Assembly (NCBI GenBank): GCA_932294295.1
Contig: OW028574.1
Location: forward strand, 51,768,797 to 51,832,796
Reading direction: 5' to 3'
DNA from: Alitta virens
Lineage: Eukaryota > Annelida > Polychaeta > Phyllodocida > Nereididae
DNA length: 64,000 nt
How positions within the stretch are numbered: position 1 is the first letter of the stretch; each line of letters opens with the position of its first letter. The notes under the pieces are model-generated. The model made no database searches. It was not told the DNA's origin and was given only the letters and a program-made list of their open reading frames with translations. The translations under genes were made by a program, and so were the position numbers. Of this stretch, positions 43,812 to 54,213 are shown in pieces.

Positions 43812-45375
43812 TCATAACGTAGCAATTTGCTGAATATTTTCAATCATTGTCTTTGGTGAATCTTTATAAAACATGAAAAATCCCTGCACTTGTGCTGCAC
43901 TGAGTTTCACACCAAGTTCACCAGTCTTCTCAGCAAAGAGCTTGGCCTGAATATGAGCAGTGTCTCCTACTTGTGGATAAAAACGTAAAAACATCTGCTC
44001 CAACTGGTATGGTGAACAATATTCAATGAATTCTTTTACATCTATTCTCCCTGGTCTAATTAGTGCTTTGTCCAACCTGAAATAAAAAACATAATTAAAG
44101 TTAAGAGTATCAACTTTGCTAACTAGACAGAGCTCCACGTTGGAAGTATATCATGGTAAATCTGGCCATTAAGCTCACCTATCTAGGTAGTTTGTGGTCA
44201 TGAAAACTATTCTGGCCTCTGTTGAAGCAACACCATCCAATGCATTAAGGAGACCACTGAATGTCAACCTTCCCATCCCCTGATACATGCCTGGATCTAG
44301 AAACAAAACAAAAGTTTGCAATACACCAGATCAACTCTACCAGCTGGGAAACTATGTAACAGAGGCATGCAAATAAATAACTTACTTTCTGTGGCCAAAT
44401 CTCTGCTGAGAAATGCTGCATCAATGTCTTCCAGTAGAATTATACTTTGTTGAGGGGCAACACTGAGCAGGTGGTTCAATCGATCATCTGATAGTCCTTT
44501 CTCACTCAGATTCAGCACGCAAATTCCATATTGCATTTCGCCTGTTTTTAAGAAAAAATAAGGAAGCTTGAGAATAAAATCTGGCACACAATATGTTCAT
44601 TCATTAACCTAGATTTGTTTTTGCTGCTATCATTGTACTGACCTGCAAGTGCAGTGATGAAACTACTCTTCCCACAGCCTGGTGGACCATAGAGGAGATA
44701 ACCTCGTCTGTATGGAATGCCTCTGTCCATGTACCACTGTGGGCTGTCAATAAATTCTTTTACATCATTAACGATGCGATCGGTTATTCCTCGGTCCAAA
44801 ACAACAGAGTTAATTGGTCTCTTTTTCCTTGGATACCCGAATGGCCTCCATTCAGCACCGATAGCAGTGTACATGATTGTCCGTCCCTCTTCAGTATGAA
44901 GTGCAAGCTGTCTTGCTTCCTCAAGAATCCCAAAGTATATATTCCGATCCCTACCAAATGCAGTCAGAGTGACTGACTCAAATGGTGTGCCAGTTGTCAA
45001 ATCCATCATTTGTTTTTCTCTAGTCCTTTCAACTTTGATCCACGTCTTCTTGTACCAAAAGAAATGAGCTCCAGGGCTAGGAACAAAGTCATATTTAGTG
45101 TTGATTTTTCCAGTTTCATTTTGTTTGAAAGTTGTTTCAACGCTCATGTGTTGTGTTCTCATCCCTCTTTTGCTTATCCAATGCAGGAGCCACAAATAAC
45201 TTTTGTCTCTGCTGGGGATTTCAAGAGTCATCATGAGGTGTCTGCGAAATTGGATCATTGCCACCTGGGAGCCCTTTTTGAGAACGGCCACACCAGCTCC
45301 AAGACTAAACAGTCCAAACCCTGCACCAAAGTACGGATTGTCCTTCAGAGCGTCAATATAATCCGTCAAGCCCAT
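43812..45375 (-). CDS. BCS1L: Mitochondrial chaperone BCS1 (AAA ATPase)
   Basis: Four coding exons: 45375-44643, 44541-44386, 44296-44179, 44076-43812. They sum to 1272 nt, 423 residues plus stop; the human protein has 419. An N-terminal membrane segment (about 14-34) is followed by the BCS1-specific region ([22 protein letters not shown]). The AAA domain has Walker A GPPGCGKS (about 229-236), Walker [12 protein letters not shown] and sensor/arginine region [13 protein letters not shown]. The end has the [11 protein letters not shown] motif and a short helical tail. BCS1 inserts the Rieske iron-sulfur protein into complex III in the inner mitochondrial membrane. The start is the conserved [18 protein letters not shown] possible acceptor at 45390 suggests an untranslated first exon. 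The gene is head-to-head with PPP1R36. Confidence 0.97.
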
Positions 45376-45758
45376 AGTTTGTCGACCTAAATCCACCAAG
45401 AAGAATGTAAACTGCCAATCAGACTCTTGAACTACGCATACACCGGATTCATGGCCAAACTTCACTGTTTGACAGCTGTCAAAGTCACGTTGCGATGGGC
45501 GCCGCCATTTTCTTTGCCTTATCAAACAAATGCTATAAAAAAGGCAACAAGCTCACAGAATCAACTTCTTCAAAACCACAATTAAGTTAGATTACAATAA
45601 TGTACAATTATTTTAGTCATTAGGAATTTTTGTAATAAATTAATAGTAAGTCAATTTATTTAAAACGTACATTGTAGTTAGGCATCGTTTCGCAAGGTGA
45701 ATTCGCCTTCGGTACCGGAGAGCTGTTGCCACTGTAAACAAACTGCCTGGGCTCTGAA
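45376..45758. promoter_or_regulatory. Shared promoter of BCS1 and PPP1R36
   Basis: Only 383 bp separate the two start codons, which face away from each other. The interval contains GCCGCCATTTTC (45501-45512), a strong YY1-type site, and GTAAACA (45734-45740), a forkhead (FOXJ1-like) motif 19 bp upstream of the PPP1R36 start. There is no TATA box. A bidirectional promoter is inferred from the geometry. Confidence 0.55.
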
Positions 45759-48700
45759 ATGGCACTGTCAAGAGGAGTAGTAATGCTTGAAACGGTGAGT
45801 CTACCAAACATATAAATAAAGGAACGGGTCCTCAACTTGTACAGTTCGAGTTGAGTCAGAACCTATAGGATAGGCTCTGCCACTGCCAGGTTGTGTTTGT
45901 CCCATCATACGTGCATATATTTTAAATTAATCATTTAATGCTCTGCAGTTTGCAATAAATCGTTACATACCACTGCTACCAACGTTTTCAGTGTCATTGT
46001 TAAAATTGCATTGAAATGTAATTTTCAATATAATGCTTCAATTTTGCTGGACCAGTGAAGCATATATAGAGCTATTTAGCAAGATTTTTGTGACAAACTA
46101 ATCCAATTGGATTTTTAAGGACCACAATTGGTCAATATAGTGTTAAGACTTCCAGTCTGCACTACGTTGCAACTCTGTATCTTACTTATACTTGTAGGCC
46201 TGACTTGCATAATGCTGAACTCGCTTCGGATTTGTTTTTATTTATATATGATTTTTATTTAATAGAATCCAGCACCCTTAACTGGACGCTGGGAATGGAA
46301 TGAAGATACCAATACTCTGGAGTTTGCATGGTAACATCATCCTTACTTTGCTTTATGCTATCTGGATATGCCAAGTAAATAATAAAGATAGAAATTAGGT
46401 ATAGTTTAAAAATCAAAGGATATTAATAAAGTAACAAGTAAAAAGCCTTAGAAGGACCTAGATGTAGGCTGTAGATGTTTGAAAAAAATGGGAGCACTGA
46501 ATTTGAAATAATCAAGAAAAAAGATAATAAAGAAAATACAAAAGAATGTAAGGAAAATGTAAAGTGCAAATTCTAAAAAATTCAAAATAATTGATAATTG
46601 ATATATAGTTAAATTTGTGCAGTAGAGCAAGGAGACCGAAATGACAAAATTTTCATTTATGCCAGCCAAGTCTTAAGAAATTAACATATATGTAAATTCA
46701 TTTCAGCTTTAATCCAACTGGAGAAAAACATGATAAAATTCGAAAGAAAGTCAAAGGTGGGGTGCATTTTCAAGATACAGCAGGTTCTAAGCAAAACAGA
46801 GGGTAATGCATTTTCAAAAAAATATTGTATTGTTCTCTTTTAATCCTTGAATTCCATGGATATCATAAACAAAAAAAATTAAACAAACAAAATAAAGAAC
46901 ATCTTTAATTGACAGGCCTACCCCAAACTTAAATAAAGGTCTAGGTCTTGGATTTGGTCAGCATAACCGAATTGGAGGACAAAAATCACCAAGACAAAAC
47001 AAAGGACAAGAGCACACAAATGTCACTCTTCAAGATGTTAAAGGTGTGTTGTGCAAGTCATCTACAGTGACTAATTGTACTAGTCTAATTTTTGACTAAT
47101 TACAGAATCAAATTTTTCAAATATTGTTCAGTCATATTGAGCATGTGATTATGCACAACTTTTGTTGCAGATGTGGCACTTGGTCGATTGACTGAGGGAG
47201 ACACTAATATACACCCAAGTTTTGAAGGGATATTTATGTATGTTAAACGTATTTATGGAGAATTATGATATCATTACACCTTTTCAACTTTTTGCATTAT
47301 GTGTACTTTTTAAAGAATGCATGATTGAGTGAATTTTAATTATTACAGGACAGAACAATTTGATGAATTTCTTATCTACCTGCTGAATTACTTCCGTTGG
47401 TTTTATGAGAAAAGAGCCCACGAACAGAAGCCAAATCCCATGAACATGTGAGCTTCTCATAATTATGTCCATTTTTTGCATGATTACTATTTTCATACTC
47501 AGTAAACATGATGCACTTATAAATAATAAATGATAAACCATTTTCATAAATTTCTTCCAGTCAACCCAGTGTGGCTGAATTGCAGTATTATGCTGACCTG
47601 TGTGAGAAGATTGAACAAGCTCAGAAATGTCTTGGTCAGTCTTACTGTGTCCTTGTCCTAGGTATTGGTCTTGAAGGTCATCATCACATGGCATGTGGCA
47701 TGTATGTAATCTTAAAATTAATATGTGAATTTAACTATTATTGCTATGTGTTCTTTCTTTCGAAAATGTTTGGTTTACTGTTTTAGGTCTCGTGTATCAT
47801 CAACCTACAGAGACAGAGAAATGTTTGAGGTATTACGTAACATCCATTCTTTGTGTATAGTTTATCAACTGAAATGAGCATTGTTTTCTGATTCCCATTT
47901 TTGGTACAATTGCAGACCCTCTACAACTTCCTGTCATTTGTTGTCTGGGTGACGTTTCGGCGACCAGAATATGAAGTCATTAAAACTGAACTTGGCAGGT
48001 ATACCAGTTCAAACCATTTAATTACAAGTATACAGCTGATTGCAGTAGAACTTATAGATGGAATCTAAACTATAGAGTCACGTGAATCCAGGACTCCCAT
48101 TGGCTATAAGGCAGTCAATCCTTCAGCTAATTAGTAATGGGAGTCCTGGCTCACAAGTTCACTTGACGTCCTCTAGTTTTCAAGTCTATAAAACTCCTGT
48201 GATACAAATTCAACAGACATATGCATAAATCTGATGTTCACTGCTTCAAACGCCACATTCAAATGCATATTTCTTGACAGATTACTTCGTTCTGATACTT
48301 TCAATCCTGCAGTGAGAGTGAAGAATGCTGAGAAAGGTGGGTCTGTTTTGTTAATCGCTTTATTTTAGACATATCACAGTTTTTAATATATATATATATA
48401 TATATATTAAATACATCCATGTTTTATTTAGATGTGGAAGGCGAATTTATGAGGATGACTAAAGACAAAACTGTCAAATCACTAATGAGTCCTGCAGAAT
48501 ACAGGAGGATCCATGGGTTCGTATCACTCAGTGTTTTTACATGTCACTGAGCTCCATTTCAATTCCCCTATGTTTCCCTGAAAATACCCTATGCAATTAA
48601 TTATCAGATTTTAGGGTATATTTGTCATGGATCGGTTTGATGTTCTTGTCACTGTTTTGTATATCTGTTTCAGGAAAAGACCGGCAATCAAGAGCATTGT

Positions 48701-49930
48701 TAAGTAAGTGATGTGAACTGTGATGTTTCTCTGCAAAATGTACCTCAATATCTACAGCTGCTTTCATAGACTTGGATACCAGGCTCCTGAGGAAGTCATG
48801 TGAATTCAGGACTCCCATTGGCCAAGGCTGTCCCTTAACCAATTGGAGTTCTGGATTTACCTGAGTTTAGTTTCCAAGTCTATGAAATTTGCTATAATTA
48901 AAGCTATTCAGTGATATACATTACTCTTGCAGTCAGAGGTCACCTGCGTTGGTATCCATCTTGCCGTCACCAAAAGAGCAGGCCAGTTGGTTGTTCAACA
49001 AATCCTTGCTGTAAGTTAGTGGACTTACTTCAACTACATTACATTTCATAAGTTTATGCACATTGTGTAGTGCTGACTTGAATATATATCTATTGTATGG
49101 TGGTACATTCTGTTTCAGGGGCAAAAAGTCAGATGTGAATGATGGCACAGAAGAAATATACATTGATAGAGAGACTTTCAAGTATGTTTTTGTTTCGTGA
49201 CATTCTTCACCAGAATTCTCTATTGGAAATCTGCCTTTTTTTAAAATAATGCATATGAAACTGGCTCCAAGTCAAGTATCCTAACTGGTATCAAGGTAAA
49301 ACATCACAACACATTGTTTGGATGGTAACTTATTATGTACTGTCATCTGTGTAGGTGTGGCATTATTGGGGAGCCATTGTCTCTCTTCAATCCAAACACC
49401 TTGACGCCTCTAGGATCTGAGAATGATGAGGAGCCTGAGACAGATGCTGAGAAAGCCAGGAGAGAGTAAGTACAGTGCACTTGACTTTGCATTTTATGGT
49501 AATTTGGAAATACTATTTTCATCTCAGGTTGTTTCTTTCATTTATAATGTTGACTAAATCATTGCAGGTCAGTTCAAGCCGCACAATCAAAGCCACCGCA
49601 TTCTCCAATTAATGCAGGTATTATGTGCAAAATAATAACATTTTGTTCACTGCTACTTTGAAATTCAATGGTCCCTCCAATGTTTGCAAGTACAAGTGTA
49701 CCACCAAGTGACTAAAAGATGGACACATAATATCAGTTCACTGAGCAACAGTATTACTGATTGCCAGTGCATGGCCCCCACATATCTGCCCAGTCAATTG
49801 TTTAAATATGCTCTCTTGCCTGGTTGTGAACAATTTCAGATAATTATTTTGTTTCCCTTTTGCAGATTTCAGCAGACAGACTACGGGAGTAGCTCAGGTT
49901 GCTGGGGACCATGTACAAGAAGAAGGTTAA
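45759..49930 (+). CDS. PPP1R36: Protein phosphatase 1 regulatory subunit 36
   Basis: Seventeen small exons: 45759-45794, 46266-46330, 46707-46802, 46916-47042, 47171-47237, 47348-47447, 47561-47701, 47787-47829, 47916-47998, 48281-48336, 48432-48516, 48674-48703, 48933-49010, 49119-49181, 49355-49465, 49568-49617, 49866-49930. They sum to 1296 nt, 431 residues plus stop; the human protein has about 422. Recognisable parts are GRWEWNEDTNTLEFA near the N-terminus, the helical core (YADLCEKIEQAQKCLGQSYC, then GLEGHHHMACG), VVWVTFRRPE and GRLLRSDTFNPAVR. A KVKGGVHFQD stretch is a loose PP1-docking (RVxF-like) candidate. The family is testis-enriched in mammals and binds PP1. An AATAAA signal lies at 50049-50054. 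Introns 9 and 12 carry hairpin MITEs. Confidence 0.87.
48052..48191. mobile_element. Hairpin MITE, copy A (PPP1R36 intron 9)
   Basis: An imperfect palindrome of about 140 bp: TTATAGATGG...CACGTGAATCCAGGACTCCC faces GGGAGTCCTGGCTCACAAG...CAAGTCTATAAA. It matches copy B in sequence and layout. Confidence 0.65.
48762..48887. mobile_element. Hairpin MITE, copy B (PPP1R36 intron 12)
   Basis: The terminal repeats TTTCATAGACTTGGA (48762-48776) and TCCAAGTCTATGAAA (48873-48887) are exact reverse complements. The inner AATTCAGGACTCCCATTGG is shared with copy A. 126 bp, non-coding. Confidence 0.8.
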
Positions 49931-50232
49931 CTTTTAAAAAATCTACATGGACAACTCAGTGTTTGATTCTAGTCAGTACAATTTTATATCTTGCAGTGTA
50001 CAGTGTTATAAACAACCGAAATATGTGATAAATTATAACAAGCTATATAATAAAATCCTCAAAAAGTGGCATTGCATTGGATTTCTTATTTCCTTTTGTG
50101 GAGTACCCTTTCTGCTTTGAACATTAAATAACATTGCATAACATTGCATAACATTGCAAGGTCTTGAATTGTAAGCTTCTGACAATTTATACTCTATATG
50201 TCAGGAAGGTAAGATGCACCAATAAATACTGG

Positions 50233-51300
50233 TCAAATATTGAAAGTTAGGAAGCTTTTTATAATGTCTGGCAGTGGAAGCTGCTTAACAGCACTGTGTA
50301 TGCTGCATCCAACTTTGGACAGTTTCATACTGTTTTTTATCGCATCAGCAGCCAAGATTTTTAATGTCCTTGGTACATCAAGGTGGGAATTGACAAAGTC
50401 AAAGAGATTGTTTTGATCGAGGGTCTGTAAAGGTGATGCTACCAAAAGAGAGGTGACTTTTGCCCCTGCGCTAATGAGAAGGGCAACTGTGACATCATCT
50501 GGCTGAGGCATTACAGACAATGCCACGCTTAAAGGGGATGTTCCGTCTGAGTGTGTGAGGTTAGCAGAAGCGCCATGACTTAGCAAGAGCCTGACTAGTT
50601 CAGCATTGCTAAATGATGCTGCCATGTAAAGCGGAGAAGCTCCTTGAAGTTGTCTGGGGTCAACCAGAGTTTCTGGTCTGCTGTTTAGAATAATACTGGC
50701 AACAGTCGCATTGCAGTGCATCACTGATACATGCAGTGGGGTCATGTGGAAGCGGTCGCCTGCATTGACGTTACAGTTGGAAGAGCCCAAGATGGTGGCT
50801 GCCACTTCCAAATTATTGGTGTCGATGGCATGCCATGTGGCAGTGCATAGCGTGGCGTCATAGAAATTTACATCAGCTCCACCTTGTACTAGTGTCCTAC
50901 ACAGTTCCACATCTTGCTTGCAAATGGCCTGATACAGACACGTCTTTTCCAGACGCTCGTTGTAACGAATTGTTCTTATCTTGGTCCTTGGTCCTTCATG
51001 GCCAGATATTTTAACAGCCTTGTTGACATCACACCCTGCTTTGAGGAGATACTGCACAAGGGCCAAGTGATGCTCCTGGACTGCAATATGCAACAATGTC
51101 TTGCCATGAGCTGACCGGATGTTAGGGGAATGGCAGAAGACATAATTTACATCAAGCCCATTTTGAATAAACCCATCCAAAGAAGCAACATGGCCTGACC
51201 TTACAGCAGCTAATATCGCTTCTTCACTGAAGTCTGTTCTCCGGTCGGAAGGTTTTGGCCGTCTTGGGTTTCCCATTTGGCTGGTACCTAATTCTTCCAT
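50233..51300 (-). CDS. Ankyrin repeat protein with SOCS-box-like C-terminus (ASB family)
   Basis: One uninterrupted frame of 355 codons, complete from ATG at 51300 to stop at 50233. About seven ankyrin repeats are visible (about residues 25-300), with typical cores such as GKTLLHIAVQEHHLALVQYL, GASPLYMAASFSNAELVRLL and GTSPLSVAL. The C-terminal 48 residues fit a SOCS box: RTLKILAADAIKNSM, then QLPLPDIIKSFLTF, the LPLP motif being characteristic. ASB proteins recruit Elongin B/C and Cullin 5 to ubiquitinate targets bound by the ankyrin domain. The usual BC-box Cys/Arg residues are changed here, so Elongin binding is uncertain. It is tail-to-tail with PPP1R36, 302 bp between stops. No coding introns. 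Confidence 0.82.
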   Translation of the reverse strand: MEELGTSQMGNPRRPKPSDRRTDFSEEAILAAVRSGHVASLDGFIQNGLDVNYVFCHSPNIRSAHGKTLLHIAVQEHHLALVQYLLKAGCDVNKAVKISGHEGPRTKIRTIRYNERLEKTCLYQAICKQDVELCRTLVQGGADVNFYDATLCTATWHAIDTNNLEVAATILGSSNCNVNAGDRFHMTPLHVSVMHCNATVASIILNSRPETLVDPRQLQGASPLYMAASFSNAELVRLLLSHGASANLTHSDGTSPLSVALSVMPQPDDVTVALLISAGAKVTSLLVASPLQTLDQNNLFDFVNSHLDVPRTLKILAADAIKNSMKLSKVGCSIHSAVKQLPLPDIIKSFLTFNI

Positions 51301-52156
51301 TGCTCAGTAATGGCTGACCATAGGCCTACTAAGTAAAACGATGAAGAAATCAAGTCTCATCTGATCATTCTGATGTGTGTTTTGATAAACATCCATGTCA
51401 AATTTAACAGTGGAAACATTAAGTCTATATGTTGCACTGTGTATCCAAAGTCATTGCTGCGTGAGTCTATAGTCTAGTTTGAAATCATGTTGTGCTTCAT
51501 TAAACCCGTTGGTCTTCCACCAATTATTGATTAGGAACTCGCCCACATATCCAATTTGAAAGTTACATGACCAGCAGGTATTTAAGAAGAAAGTCAATAA
51601 AAAGCAGAAGTATGAGAATATCTGCATAACCTGACTAAACAGTCCCTTTCACACGAAAATCAAGTGCTGGTATTCCTAAACCATCCATCTACAAGCTTAT
51701 CTTGTGGGTCAGCTCGCTCCTAATGGCACTCTGAGTCTCTGATGACTAAAATCTGGCAGCAGTTGCTTAAGTCATAAATATTGCATTCCATGGATAATTC
51801 ATCACTTCGCCAGGCTCAGTGCTCACACAACTCTTTCTTGTCCATTCTGTAATGAATTCACCTTTATAATAACATGCCCCAGACAGTGTAGGATAATAAT
51901 CAGTACTAATTATAAATGACTATGTTATAAAACAGTACTAATTAATCACTATGTCATTCTTATCAATTAAGGTGTCAGATGTCTCTACATAAGGTTAAAT
52001 CCCCCCCACCCCCCCCCCCCCCCATGGTGCCATCATTTACAATTATAACATTTCATGAGGTATTTTGATACTACAGGTATGCTTGAAAACTTATAAACAT
52101 ATGTGTGTGTGTGTTAGTCTAGCAGGGTGTTGCAAAACTAGTAAGTAACTGTGTAT
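51301..52156. other. Intergenic, poly-C tract only
   Basis: Presumed upstream region of the ASB-like gene. An imperfect C-run of about 30 bp lies at 51992-52023. No other feature seen. Confidence 0.45.
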
Positions 52157-52366
52157 TTATTCATTAATGCAATACGACTTTAATTTCCCATCATAGCTAT
52201 TCTTAAGTCTTAAATGCAGCAAAGGAAACTTTTTAAAATAAAAATCTTCGGTAAGTTTTTTAACCCTGAAGTTGTTCAGCAGCGCACGTGAGATGTAGAC
52301 CAGGAGAGCAACGCCCAGGAGCCGCCCCCATCTTTTCCGAAGAGATTGCTGACTAAGTCTCAGCAT
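52157..52366 (-). CDS. Small frame with one predicted membrane helix, doubtful
   Basis: A 69-codon frame. The basic N-terminus (SLRKRWGRLL) runs into a hydrophobic helix (GVALLVYISRALL), followed by a basic tail, a layout seen in small mitochondrial membrane proteins. It begins about 60 bp from the conserved block at 52429-52494. No family is recognised and no splice context supports it. It may be chance. Confidence 0.2.
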   Translation of the reverse strand: MLRLSQQSLRKRWGRLLGVALLVYISRALLNNFRVKKLTEDFYFKKFPLLHLRLKNSYDGKLKSYCINE

Positions 52367-52428
52367 GGCATGGTATGGTTGGATAGCTGACTAAAAGTTC
52401 TTTATTTAAGCACACTTTCAGTTGTGTG

Positions 52429-52494
52429 GCTCCAATATTTACTCCACAAACGCCGTCGGCATTTTCGAAGCGAGAGGAGTTGTCAAAAATGGCA
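52429..52494. repeat. Conserved block shared with 19157-19226
   Basis: Reverse-complement match of about 65 bp to 19157-19226, including ATATTTACTCCACAAACG and AAAATGGCAGC. See that entry. Confidence 0.5.
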
Positions 52495-52679
52495 GCACAA
52501 CAATTATGAAAAATACATAAATTGATATTCGTAGATTATTAATTTCCATTTATAGTTTTCACACCAAACTTAGTTCTTCTAATAAATGGTCAATAAGAAG
52601 AAAAACAGCATTTAAAACACGGAAAGGCCGTTGGAGGTCACGAAGTCATCATAGGGGAGTGTTCCAGTCTCAGGTTCAC

Positions 52680-52815
52680 CAGAGCAGCAAGTTAGCTACC
52701 CAAACCTAGCTACAGCTGTAGCTATCTGACAGCTACCCGGCAGCTGCCCGAAGATGTAAAATTGGATACCTGAATTCCGCCACCCGACAGCTACCCAGCA
52801 GCTACCCGAACTTTC
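52680..52815. repeat. CAGCTACCCG short repeats
   Basis: Six or more interspersed copies of a motif near CAGCTACCC(G/A) over about 130 bp. Non-coding. Confidence 0.6.
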
Positions 52816-53280
52816 CATGTATATAACTCGAAAACGGAATTTTCCGAGCCCGTCTAAGATTTGATAAATCAAAATAAATTGAAAAAAGGATGTTTTTTTA
52901 CTGTAACTGAAATTGTAATTGTTTGGGATGTCCGGTTGAGATAACGCCATGCAGTAAAACAACAAAAATTTACTTTTGTTTCTAACTTACAGCATACACA
53001 GAACTGGTCCACTCTCTTTGCTATTTATACTCTGGTTAATATATATTTTTTCCTACATCTTGTAGTTCTGCAGTCACTGTAAGTAAAGAAGTTTTATATA
53101 TTTTCACGAACAAATAGGCACTTTTGGAAAGTGCAACCTTTGGTACCTCAAAAATCTAAATAATTTTTATCATCTTAAAGTCTGATTGATGGATTAAAAA
53201 TGTTATAGATGGATAGTATTTCCCACCATTTTCGGAGGGCTGCATCTCGGGGCAAGAACCTCTTCTGTCGATTCAAGTCA

Positions 53281-53425
53281 ATGTGATGCAATGCCAGCAT
53301 AGGATAATGAATAAAGCCCAAAAACATTGAGAAGCGGTCGCACAGCTATGTCATACACCCTGCTAACTTTTGCTTCCATCTGGAAACCGAAATGCTGAAG
53401 GACATCATGGACATCACAAACTGAG
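53281..53425 (-). CDS. Possible isolated last exon
   Basis: On the minus strand a good acceptor (TTCTTGTTCTCAG, ending at 53423-53425 or nearby) leads to about 47 codons ending in TGA. The text includes VHDVLQHFGFQMEAKVSRVY. It reads like protein but has no recognised family and no partner exon nearby. It could be a retroelement or gene fragment. Confidence 0.25.
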
Positions 53426-54213
53426 AACAAGAAAACATTTGCATTTGCATTTGACTTAAAACACTTGAATTTTTTCAAATGTCTTCTTAAATGCTTAGTT
53501 TGGGTAAGACTTGAAAAGAAACACATACTAATATTCTAAGTTATATAATAAATTACTTGTAATATAACTTACACAGATTTAAAACTTCACACATTAGATA
53601 GTTCATTACAAATTTGATAAACAACTTAATTACTAAAAAGTCTTCACAAAATAATGAAAAAGTAGTGCTCAAATTGACAATGAGTGTCACCTCCAACTGC
53701 AGTTGTCAATATCTCAATTAATAACCGGTGTATATGCATCAAGGTTCTAAGATTATTCTGCTATTAAAGTGTGCATTGAAGCACTTTGAGGTATTTTGAG
53801 TACACATTATATCAGACATTTATCCCATGCAATGACAATGACACAGTTTTTATTGGCTCCTTAAATAACATATAACAGTAATTACATATTATAAAAATTT
53901 ATAATTTTTTTCTTAGAGAGGAGCAAGGAGACTCCCTCTAAGGCAATAAGTTTGCCGCTGTCGAGGAAGCCACCTTGTGAAAAAAAAGAAGAAGAAAAAA
54001 GATTAAACATATATTTACTACTAATTCATAAGTTCATATTTTAAAGCATTGAAATATTAATAAATTATCGATAGGAAGGCATGCTCTTGTTATACAGCTA
54101 ATATATAAATAACCTTAAAAAAAATAATAGATAAATAGATACAATTTTAAATGATGATAATTACATGTTGGAGTTGAGTATCAGTTGTGCAGTGTCTGGA
54201 TCACAGGAGGAGA

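Noticed and set aside
48597..48842. Minus-strand frame in PPP1R36 intron 12
   Set aside because: It covers hairpin MITE copy B and intron sequence.
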